In this document: piece after piece, positions 12,401 to 24,400 of the stretch | How positions within the stretch are numbered: position 1 is the first letter of the stretch | How the letters are laid out: every line of letters begins with the position of its first letter | Position numbers and translations under genes: made by a program | The notes under the pieces: model-generated | Database searches by the model: none | Told to the model about the DNA's origin: nothing | Seen by the model: the letters and a program-made list of their open reading frames with translations, nothing else | DNA from: Campylorhamphus procurvoides | Lineage: Eukaryota; Chordata; Aves; Passeriformes; Dendrocolaptidae | Direction of reading: 5' to 3' | DNA length: 64,000 nucleotides | NCBI GenBank assembly: GCA_013396655.1 | Contig: WBMV01007711.1 | Location: 96,362 to 160,361 of the forward strand

Positions 12401-15400
12401 TTTTAGACTTCAGAAAGATTTTTTTCCTTCTGTGCTGACAGACCTCGTGACTTAAGCCCCTTAAGTGAGTATATCCAAACTTCTCCACAGGATGGGTATC
12501 CCTCCTCCTCTGTGGAGGGGATGCTTTCCTTTGGCTTTCCAGCTGTAGGACATCCCATCCCAGTTGTCTCCATCCAAAGAGCTGAGTGGCTTTTTGGACA
12601 CCCTGGTGATAGCAAAGAACAAAACGTGAATTAAGCACCATGGGGTGAGTCAGGGGAAAATGCTGCTCAGACTCCAAAACTGACAGTCCTGGGTTGAGAC
12701 CCACCACTCTGGAGGTGTTTCAAGGGAACAGGACCACCCACCACCCTTCTGTTAGTGCACTGGGATCTCTCCCTGCTTCCACTGTGGGTCTGATGCCCAT
12801 CTCTCTGTTTGTGTTGCAGATGAAGTCCAGCTCACCCATGAGAACCCGCGCTGGGTCGGTGCCTGGTGGCTGGGGTTCCTGGTGGCAGCCAGCCTGGTGG
12901 CCCTGTCTGCACTGCCCTATTTCTTCTTCCCACGGGAGATGCCAAAAGAGGTAGGAGAGGTGGACCTTTGGGCACTGCACACCTTGTGCTTCTGTGCACG
13001 ACCCTCCCTCGCCGACAGCACGAGCAGTGGCTGCTGCATCCAGCCAGGGAAGTGGTGGTGCAGTTGAAAGCTGCACCCCAAAGCTGGAGGGCAGCTGTGG
13101 TTTGCTCTCATCTCCCATGTCAGGAGCTCTTGTGGTGCTCAGCAGCTTGATGGGTGTGAGCATTCCCATGGTGGTGTCTGTGTGTTCATTCCTTTGCAGG
13201 GCAATGTCCAGCACAGGGAGAGTTCTGTGTGGATTGTGGTCCTTCTCAAAGCCATCCTCCTGGCTCCTTGTCTTCCCTAGAGAAGCAGTGGCAGTGTTTG
13301 ATTCAGGGTGGGATTCAATGATCTTAGAGGTCTTTCCCAACCTAAATGATTCTGTGATTCCATGGTCCTGTTCCTTCAGCAAACACAAGTACATCCCGGG
13401 GTGGGTATGGATGGAGCTCTGAGGAGGATTTGGGGATTCTGGTGGGTGAGCTGGGATTGTTCTCCTGGAGAAGGAAAGGATCCAGGGAGACCTGAGAGCC
13501 CCTTCCAGTGCCTAAAGAGGCTCTAAGAGAGCTGGAGAGGGACTGGGGACAAGGGATGGAGGGACAGGACACAGGGAATGGCTTCCCAGTGCCAGGGTTA
13601 GATGGGATATAGCGAAGGAATTCCTGGCTGGGAGGGTGGGGAGGCCCTACACAGGTTGGGCAGAGCTGTGGCTGCTCTATCCTTGGGAGTGTCCAAGGCC
13701 AGGTTGGAGCAACCTGGGCTAGTGGAAGTTGTCTCTACCATGGCAGGGGGTGGAATGAGATGATCTTTAAAGCCCCTTCCAACCCAAACCAGTCTGTGAT
13801 TCGATGATCTCTTTTGTGAGCTGGTGGGAGATGTTGCACCAACGGCCCCTGTTTCCCTTCAGGAACAGCCACATGTGCTCTATGAGGTGATCCATCCCAG
13901 TTTATAGGGAATATGAGTCTTTTCTTGGAAGTGGGGTGTCCCTGGGGGTGTTTTCCCTGGGAATACCGAGGCTGGGAGCTGGATTGTCTCATTTCCACTG
14001 CAGATCCTCCTGTCCATAGGGCATGGGGTTGGCTGCTGCTCTGACATCCAGCTACACCCACCAGGTCTCACTGGGACCATCCTGCCGACCAAAAGGCTTT
14101 TAAACACTCCTCAGCCCATAAACACCTTGTCCCTGTGAAATCCTTGGAAATAACTGGCAGGGGAAATCCTTCAGCAGCCTGAGCCTGTTGCTGCATGCCC
14201 AAACATCATCTATTTGCTTGAGGGATGCTCGTCCCTGACTCCTGGGGTCCAGTGGTGGACTCTGCTTTCCCCTGGGCTTACTGCCAGGGTTTTTGCTGCT
14301 CTGGAGCCCTCCTGAGAGCTTCAGTGCTCATGGGAAACAATTTGTGAGCTTCCCAAGCACTTCCCTGCCTGCAGGTCCTGTTATGTCAGGAGGAATAACA
14401 CAGAACAAATTGTGCTTTTAGAGGAGGCATCGTGAAGTGGATTTGGATGTTGGGGAAGCTGCTGGGACATGCTTAGTGGGTGGAATTGTGCTCATCTCAA
14501 AGTCATGGCCATACCCTGACCTGCCTTCCACAGGTTTTACCTCGAGGCAGCATCAAAACTTTCCTGTCTGCACAAGTCCATGCACTGTCTGGTGCAGAAT
14601 AATTCTGCCTGAATTCCCACAGGACCGAGCAATTCTTAGGGACATTTGGGGTTCCCCTGCCTGGGAAAATGCAACTTGTTTTACCAGTTAAACTCCTGGG
14701 GATGTAGTGATTTACTCCTGGGTTTTTATAGGCCTGGAGGTTTGCAAAGGTGCTGCGAGGTGATGGGGTGGGAACTGCTCAGCACTGCAGGATGAGGGTG
14801 ATGCTCAATGCAGCATGCCTGATTTATCCTCCTGAAGCCTGGATCTCTTTGAAGTCCTTGGGGATAATCTATATTAGCAGAGCCTGCTCAGGGTGCCACA
14901 CTCAGTCTTAGGGGAAAGGTTCTTTATTAGGGCTGATGGGAGTATTAATTTCATAAACGGCTCTTGAGTGAAAATAATGTACTTTGAACTAGAACAGCTG
15001 CACTTTTTGGCAGCTGAGCTGCTCAGAAGAGTTTAAGGAAGGAATGGGTGGATTATGATTTAAAAAGAGTGGATTTCCCCCTGCTCCCCTGGCTGGGATC
15101 TGTAGGGAATGCTCCCACATGGCTGAGCACCCACACATCCCAGATCTTCTTGAATTTCCCCCCATTTTCTTCTCTCTCTCAGAAAGCTTTTGGAATCTGC
15201 TGACAACCAAAACTAATAACAGGAAAATAGTCTAAGTGGTAGCAAAATCCTGTCCTCCTTGCAGGATGGGAGGCACCAGGGCCAGCCTGGCCTGTCCCAT
15301 GGGGGTATCAGCACCATCAGCAGCAGGAAGGAGCCCTGATTAAAAATGAAAAATAAAAGCCTCTGTAGAAACTTTGCCAGCTGCTGTTCTGGGTAAAACA

Positions 15401-18400
15401 TGGCTGAGTGGGAGCACTCAGAGATTTGTTGGAAATCTGCATTGTCACAGATGTTTTTCTGTGTATGTATGTATATCTAGAATTATATTTATGTGTGTAT
15501 ATAAATCAGTTTTGCTTGCCCTCGGAGTAAATCACTGTTAGGTTAAAAACACAAGCAGGATGGTTTTTCCATCACAAAGGGCTCTGGAGTCAGGCTGGGA
15601 GAGCTGGGGGAGTCCAGCCTGGAGAAGAGAAGGATCCAGAGAGACCTGAGAGCCCCTTGCAGTGCCTAAAGGGGCTCCAGGAGAGCTGGAGAGGGACTGG
15701 GGACAAGGGATGGAGGGACACGACACAGGGAATGGCTTCCCAGTGCCAGGGAACAGGGCTGGATGGGATATTGGGAAGGAATTCCAAGCTGTGAAGGTGG
15801 GGAGGTGCTGGCACAGGTTGGGCAGAGAAGCTGTGGCTGCCCCTGGATCCCTGGGAGTGTTTTGGGTGCTACTGCAGGGCACCCACAACCTGCAAGTACA
15901 TGAAGCATCAACTGGGCTTTTCTACCATGTTTGTAGAGTGTCCCCAAAACATCCTGCTCACAGCAAATCCCTCCAGGCACAGCTTGGGAACAACCCCTGG
16001 GGAAGGCACTGCTCTGCCCCCAGAAGCAGCTGAGTTGCTTCTGCACCACCAGCTGTGGATTTCATTTCTGGAGGCCAAAAAGGCATTTCAGATGCCCCAG
16101 GCCCAGCTGTCCTTGTGGACATGGTAATGTGAGGTTGCTCTTTGCATCCCTTTTTCTGTGTAAATCAGTCACTCCAAGCCCAGAACGTTTTTATTTCTCT
16201 GCTTTGCTACTCCTCGGTAAGTTTCCAGCACCAAAGTAGCCTGAATAATCCTATTTGAGGGATAATCAGGGCAAAGTAATGAAGTTGTCATGATCTCAGG
16301 AAGGGGATGAGACTGGGAAAACTGTTTTCAGTCAAGATCAGGGTTTTTTTTTTCCCAATAATCCCAGTTTAATCCTGCCTCCATGAGCTGGAACAATTCC
16401 TTGGAGTTGTGTGCTGGATTGTGGGGAGCTGCAGCATTTAAGGGCTTTCCAGTTGCTGTGTAGCCAAAGTGTAGCTCATGCTTTGCCATCTGTTGCTGTT
16501 CTTGCATCCCACCCAGGTGGTTCTCACTGCTAAATCTTCCCCTGTGCTGTTCTTGGGCACAGTCTCTGTCTTGCAGCTCTGTGGGGGACACGAAAAGGGC
16601 TTGAAAAGGGGAAAAGTGCTCTCAGCAGCACCTTAGACAAAAGCAGGAGCATTTCTCCTGAGCAAGATCTGTCTTGTCCACCCAGATATCTCTTGGCTCA
16701 GGTGACACTGCAAACACAGAAGAAAACATCTCCATGCAGAGGGGGTGAGCGACGCTTCCTCCTCACCTGCAATGTCAGCACTTGGCATCTGCAAAGAGGT
16801 GTCTCGTGACAAAGCTCTGATGGATTTTATGGGAAGCAGGTTTACATGTCCTGGCCGTGTCCAAGCCCTGGTGACCCTCTCTGGTGCTGTCCTCCTAAGC
16901 CTCTCTGGTAGGAGGTTCCAAAAACTGATTTCCCTGCATGTTGCAGAGCTCTCTCTAATCTCCAGCCTGTGTTTCAGTCATTAGTTTGTTACTCTGTCCT
17001 TAACCCTGATTAAATATTTTCCCAATCTTTGCTGTGTTGGAGTGGTTAGGGAAAGCCTTCCTTTGGCTGGGTGAGGGAAGCTCCTGGTCTTATGCTGTTT
17101 CTCCATCCCAGCAGCTCTGCTTGTCACCAACCCATCCCAGCTACTTTTCCCAGTGCTGCACCAGTCTGGGTCTGGTTTCTCGTGGTGGTGCAGCAGGGTC
17201 TGCTTCAAACACCATCTTCAGCTCTTCCTCACATCATACTCCTTCCATGGATCCTCCACATGCTTGTGCAGAGATGGTCCTGGAGCTGTTTGTCATTCTT
17301 CTCCTCTCATGTGACAGAATCACCGCACGATTTGGATTTGGAGGGCCCTTAAAGCCAATCCCATTCCATCCCCTTGGAATCCCATGGGCAGGGACACCTT
17401 CCACTAGCCCAGATTGCTTCAAGCCCTGTCCCCCCTGGCCTTGGACACTTCCAGGGATCCAGGGGCAGCCACAGCTTCTCTGGGCACCCTGTGCCAGGGC
17501 CTGCCCACCCTCCCAGCCACCAATTCCTTCCCAATATCCCATCTATCCCTGCCCTCTGGCAGTGGGAAGCCATTCCCTGTGTCCTGTCCCTCCATCCCTT
17601 GTCCCACATCCCTCTCCAGCCTTCCTATGGGTACTGGAAATTGAGGTATTTTTCTGGAAATCTTTGCTCTGTGATGCCTCACTAAAGCTCCCAAAGCACC
17701 ACCAAAGACAGCCTAGAAGTCCAGGGCATCATCTGAGGAGTAAAGAGGGAGCCAAGTGGCAGGGCACAGGAAAGGAATGGGCTGCTCTCTACATTCAGAT
17801 TTTCCCCAGGGAGCTTTAAAGACAGGCACAAACAGCAGCTAAAATTGTTCATCCCATTCCAGGAGAGCAAGGTGCCCCTGGGCTGGTTATTTTAACACTT
17901 TAGGAAATAGGGTCCCTGGTGGGACCCACACCTACTGGAAGAGGCATAATGAAGTGTTTGGAGGGAGCACGACCTTGTCAAGGGGAAAATAATTCTTTTC
18001 CAAGCTGTGAGGTTTTACATTTTGTTTGGTTAACATGAAAATAGCTTCTCTGACCTTACTTTCACTGAGCTGGGAGTGCCAGGTTCTGCACAACCAGGGG
18101 GGAGCTCTGCAGACACCTCAAAATAAACAAAGAAAACCTCTCTGTCACAGAGCAGGTCATTTATCCCTGTTTTCCAGCTGTGGATTTGGATAAAACCAGA
18201 CTGTTGGCACCTCTGGCTGCCCTTCCTGCAGGTGCAGAAGCAGGTGGATGAGAGCAGGGAAGCTGCCTTTGTTATCCTTTCCTGTGAAGCCAGTCAGTCA
18301 TAGTTGATTTATCCACATCTGTGCAGGGAAGTGGGGGATTTCCTCAGGTCAGGGTCAGCTTAGGGATGCTCTTCCTAATGCAGAGTGTGGGGGAGCTTCA

Positions 18401-21400
18401 TCCTCCTTCCTCAAAACTCTGTCTGCCTCCTCCACCCCCCAGGAGGATGGAAGTGGTGGTGATAGAGAACCACAGAATGGTTTGGATTGGGAGGGACCTT
18501 AAGGCTCAACCAGTCCCACTCCTTTCCACGGGCAGGGACACCTTCCACTAGCCCAGGTTGCTCCAACCCCATCCAGGCTGGCCTTGGACACTTCCAGGGA
18601 TCCAGGGGCAGCCACAACTTCTCAGGACAAAAACCTTCCAGACAGATAAAACTCTCATTGCAAAAACATGGGATGCAACGAGCTGCACCAGGAAACCGAG
18701 TCCTTGCAGGAATCATCCAGGAAAATCCAAGTGCGAGGGCATTTTGGAAGCTCAGTTTGGATGCACAGCATCTTTTCAGCATCATTCCAGCATGATGCAC
18801 AGCAAGCAGGCAGGATTCCTGCTGATCCCTCCTCACCCTGCTTTCCTTCATCCCAGAGGAAGGCATTTCCTGATCCTTTCAGCCAGCAAAAAATTACCAC
18901 AAGGGGCCAACCCAGCGTGGGGAGAGGAGTCTTCCACCTCCAGGAGGGCTTTGCTCCATGTGCAGGGAGCAGCTGCTCCTGGGGTGAGAGCTGAGCCAAC
19001 ACAGAAATCCCACTTGCAAGGGTCACACTCACACAGACACATCCCAGAGTGGAGAATTTGGGGGAATTTGGTTGGGTGGTTTTTTTTCTGGATGTGCAGG
19101 CTGTTGACTCCCTGGAGTACAAACAGCTGGAAGCTGAGAAAGCCACAGACAGGAACAGCTTGAATGTATTTTTGGAAAAGGCTGCAGTTTCAGAGCAGAG
19201 AGAAGAGACCTTGTAACTCATTGAAAAGTGAAAGGGAGCCAGATTTTATCTTTGCATTTGAAAAATGTCTTCAACCCTGAGCTGTAGCAATTAAAAAAAA
19301 AACACAGGAAGGGGGTTTCATCACTTTTGCCCTCAAAAAGGGAACATGGCACGTGCAGCACGAACACTTTGACCTCTCTGGTGTTTATTAACCAGTCTGG
19401 GTTTCAGGGCCCAGAGATCATTTTAGCCCAAGAGCTCCCCATTCCTTTCTGTCCATTAAGAACATTAATTGCTGTTGAATGAACTCATTTGTCCAGCTCA
19501 CATGGGGGGTGGCAGAGCCGGGGCTCTTGGCTCTGGCTGGAAATACTCTGTGGTTTTCCCTGAAAACCACACTCCTGCTGAAGCCCTTCTGCTGTTCCAC
19601 ATGCACAGTAGCACAGCTAAGCCAATTAATGCCCTCTGTTCCTGTGATTCCCCTACAAGCCTGCAGAGCAGGGGATCCAGAGCACATCCAAGAAATCCTC
19701 CCCTCCCTTGGCTTGCTGCTGGCTGATGGGGGAAGGATGCCACGGGGTGTTGGACACTTGCCTTGGGCATGCTGGCATCCAGTTTTGTCATCCAAAGCAC
19801 CTTGGATGCTCCAAGCCCTGCATGGGTGGTGAGATCCTGGCACTGTGGCTGCTCCATCCCTGCAAGTGTCCAAGGACAGCGCTTGGAGCTCCAGTGGCCA
19901 GAGTTGTGCTGGATGCAGATCCAGGTGTGTCACCCCTTGGGTTCCTGTGCCTGTTCCCCACACACACAGAGGTAAAAAAGAACCTCTGGGGAAGAACCTC
20001 ATCTTCCAAAGGGTATCCATCTTTCCCACTGCAAAGGTTTACACCTCCTGATTTCCATAGTCATGGGAGCTGAGCACACAGTGTGCTATTCCTGGGTAAT
20101 GCCACAGCTTGGCATTGATGAAGTGTGATCCATTGCTGTTGGGAAAGGCTGGGAAGCTGGCTTTGTGTCCCTGTCACATGGATATAGGGATGCTGTCAGC
20201 CTCATTGGAAACCCAGCAGCGTGGGCATGGACAGTGATGGTCAAGCCCAGAAACATTGCAAACTGCATCTGCAAGAAGCATGGTGTGCTGTGTGCCATGA
20301 TCTGGGAGAGAAAAAGCGAGTTCAGGGGAAACTTTGGCATGGTCTGTAGAGTGACAGCCTCTCATCTGTCCCCAGGTGGTGACTGGGAAGGAGAGTGGCA
20401 GCAAGAAGAAGGAGAGCATGCTCAGCCAGCTCAGGTCGAGGTCTGCATCCACACAGAACCTCTCTCTGGCTGAATTCATCAAACGTAAGTGTGAGAATCC
20501 CCCCTCCCACAAGGACAGGGCTTCTCTGCCTGTACTGGGACATCTCATGGGCTGCAGTGCTGGTAGGAAAGAGGGATGTTCCACCCTGCTCCTTGGCAAG
20601 CCCTCAAGATGCACCTTAGGCACAGTGTTGGGTTTAATTCCACCTGTGTGTCTGGCTCTCAGCAGAAATGTGCAGAAATCACACCCAGACTGCCCAGCTC
20701 CACCTCATGCTCATCAATTCTGGGATTGGGAGCTCTGGCTTCCCTGGAGGTGCCCAAGGCCAGGCTGGACAGGGCTTGGAGCAACCTGGGCTAGTGGAGA
20801 GGTGTCCTGCCCGTGGCAGATGGGCTGGAACAAAATTATCTTTAGGGTCCCTTCCAGCCCAAACCCTTCTGTGACTCTCTGATTTATGGCTCAGGTGGGC
20901 AGTAGGAAAAGAGGCCAAAATCTCCTCAGAGCTCAGATCCAGGCAGGAAAGAGAGGTGTAGTTTGTGACCCTGGAGCAGAACCACGGAAAGGGAAAGACC
21001 CCTCTTAGTTAGAGGGGTTTTGCAGCTTGGGTGCACCCAGCTGCTCTTGCTCAGTTCTCAGAGCACAGCAGGAATCACAACCACAGCAGCACTGGCAACT
21101 TGTCATCCCCCAAAAACCTCTTCAGACCCCCTCTTTGAAAGCTGGTGACAATCCCCAAGCCAGGCTGACCTTCTGTCCCAGGGAGGGTGGCTGCTCCTGC
21201 CTGGAGACAGGTCTGGGCAGATAAATCAGAAGCGTGGTTTGAATCCAGTAATGCAGTGCAATTAACTTGTGAAGAAGTGAGTGAGCTCTTTGTGCTGAAG
21301 GACTTCAGCTGGGCTTTAGTCCACGGAGGCAGCTGCTAAAGTTTGGGTTGGTTTGGGGTTTTTTAAAGGAGATACTCTGCACTTTGGCAATTACTTACAA

Positions 21401-24400
21401 AAAGTGGCCTTCTGAAGTCAGTCCGTGTCAGCTTCGTCCATATTTCCTGAATATTATCCCTTTAATTTATTGGAAATTCTCAGTATTCTGAAGGTCAATG
21501 CAGGGCAGGCACAGCCAGAGGAGCGTGGGCAGGTTTTTATTCTGCTGCTCTCTGGCCTAATGCTCAATTAGGGGAGTCAGTCGGGGGGTGATCCCCCCCC
21601 ATGACCTTGTGGCACTGTCATTTAGAGAACCTGTGTGATGGAAGCAATTGCATGGGGACAGATTTACAGTGCTCAGGTGGGATTTGCACACTGACACTCT
21701 GCTCTTGGCCTCTGAAATGTGAATAAAAATGAGCTCCCTGCTCCTGGGTGGGGAGGTGGAGATGCTTCACCTCTGCTCGAGCTGCAGGTTTGGCTCGGGG
21801 CTCGCATCAGAGTTGCTGTGTCAGGGTTGTGGTCATAAATTCATTTTATTTCTGAGAATTGATCCCCTACAGCCCAGTTCTGAAAAAAACGAAGTGTCTG
21901 GTTTTGGTCAAGAAAGTGACTTTGCTGAAATCCCCGGGATTTCTAATACAAAACTCTTTTTAGAGCCAGAAACTGGGCGGTGGGTAATGTGTCATGGTTA
22001 GATGGGGACAATTTGGGTGAAGCCTAAAGACTTCCCCTTCCCATTTTGTCACTCTCCTGCTTGTTTTGTTTCTTCTGTCTCTGTTTTTACTATTATTTAA
22101 TAGACAATAATCTGTGAAAAGAGCATTTGGAGATTTTCCAGCCTGAATCACTTTGGAAGTGTCCAGGGCCAGGTTGGAACAATTTGGGCTAGTGGAAGGT
22201 CTCCCTGCCCATGGCATGGGCATGGAATGGGATGATTTTTGAGGTCCTTTCCAACCCAAACCATTCTGTGGAAATTAAAACATGATTATGGAGAAGGAAA
22301 TGCACTTTGCTGTGTGTTCTGTTGCATGTGGAGAGTAAAATAAGGGAATTTGTGGGAATTTTTTGCCATGTATTGCAAAAAACCCAAGGAGAGGTTAGAG
22401 CCCATCCCATGAGGGTCTTCAGGATGTCCATTTTTCTGGACAAGGTGTGATGAGCAGTTGGCAAAGCCTTGGAAACTCTGCCTTAGGGACAGAAAGGGCT
22501 CTTCCATCCCCAGTCAGCAATAACAGGATGGAGCTGTGTACAGGATAAATCCTCAGGCAAAGGCATTTCCAAGCAATGAGGTCAATTACCCCAGAAGGGA
22601 GCGGACTCTGCTGGCTGGAGTTATCCAAAACTGGGAAAGTCAAAGCTCTGTGTGACATTGGGTTGCACCCTGCTCCTCATACTCAGCAAATGCTCCTTTT
22701 GCAGGCATTGGATCTGCTCACAGTAATGAAAAAAACTAGGATTTAGCCAGCCTGGAGTCATTTCCATTGCTAATTTCTGGGCTTCTGTTGAAAACACCTG
22801 GGAGGATGTGCAGATTCTGTTGCACACACTGGGAATTAATCCAGGGAAGGTGATCTTCAAAGCAATTACAACACTGTGCTTGTGGCTTGTTTGTCTCTCT
22901 TACGGTCCCTGAAGACAGTTTCAAAGATATTTTTTGATTATTATTGCAAAGTTTCCCCTTGCTTTTAATACCCTCTCTGGAGCTGTGAGGGAGATCCGAT
23001 GAGTAATGAGGTGGTGATTGCAGAGGATGGAGATCTTTCTGCTCCCCACCACCAACTCGGGGACCTGCTCAGTGTTGTACCTTTTAGCTCTGAGGGGGCA
23101 CAGTTTGCTTCAAAAGACCACAGAACTCTAGGGAAGAGAACTTTCTTTGGTGGAAGAGTCCCACTAACTTCCACAAAAGGCTCTTGAACAGTCTTTGAGG
23201 TTTCATATTTGCCATGTAACAGGAATATGCTTCAAAAATCAGGACCTTTAGTGATACTGAAGAGCAGAACCACCTCCCCTCTTGGGTCCACGTTGGTCTA
23301 ACACAGCCCATTCCCTCTGCAGCTGACTGCTACCCTCCCAGCTCTCCAGTGGCTCAGGATGGCATTGTCCTTGGCCATGCCTGGTGTGCTTGGACCCTCT
23401 AATGACCTGCTTTTGCTGCACCCCAGCACTTTTGGCTGCTTGCCTGACCCTGAGAGCAGAGGTGGAAAGGCAATTCTTCCATGAGTTTTGCCTTTGGATG
23501 TAGAGGACCCTGCTGCATCCACACAGGGTCCTTTTGCTCTTCACATAAGATTTAGGACAACTAAAATAAACACAAAGCTTGGGGCATCTCCCTGATAGTT
23601 CTCCCAGAGCTGCTGTGCTGGAGAAGATAGAAAGATTGTCCCAGTTGTTTGGGAGCTGCTAAGAATTAACACCATTAATTTATGGCAGGCCCTTGCATTA
23701 ATCCCTCCTGTTAATTCCTTATCTCTGCTCCAGCATATTGGCTTTCTGAGCCCTCATCTGGAAAAATCATCATCTGTCTGTGTGGAAGTTGCCCTTTGTT
23801 TGTACAATGCAAAGGCACACAGGGGGCACAGGGGAATTCAATGGCTCAGAGGGAGCCACAGCAGGAGAAAAAGTGGGTTTGGGATGTCCCAAAGGAAAAA
23901 ACACTCCAGGGTGGACAATCCCAACCTCCCAGCTGGAGGATGTCAGCGTTGGGCACCCCCAGACTGGCTGTCTTTGCTGAACAGGCTGAAGATGCCACTT
24001 TCTCAAGGGTTCAGCCACAGGGGAATTTGCTGGAGTGTTTCTTGCCTATCAACAAGAAAAATGCATTTTTTATAATTGAAACAAAAAGGACGTTGAAATT
24101 GCAACCGCAGCGAGCAAATAAATTAACTTTTAATGACTTCCCATCTCCTCTTGTGTTTGTTTTAGCAGAAGCCCTGCCAGAAAGCTCCAGGGAAAGGGGT
24201 GGAACGAGATAAGCTTTACAGTCCCTTTCCCCCAAAGCCTTTTTGTGATTCTGTGATGAATATTTTGCTGTGCCCCTCCTCTGTATGCACCAGGCTTCCC
24301 CTTCTCCTTGCAGGTTTCCCTCTGGTCCTGCTGAGGAACCTACGCCATCCCGTTTACCTCCTGGTGGTCTTGGCTCAGGTCAACATCTCTGCCATGGTCG

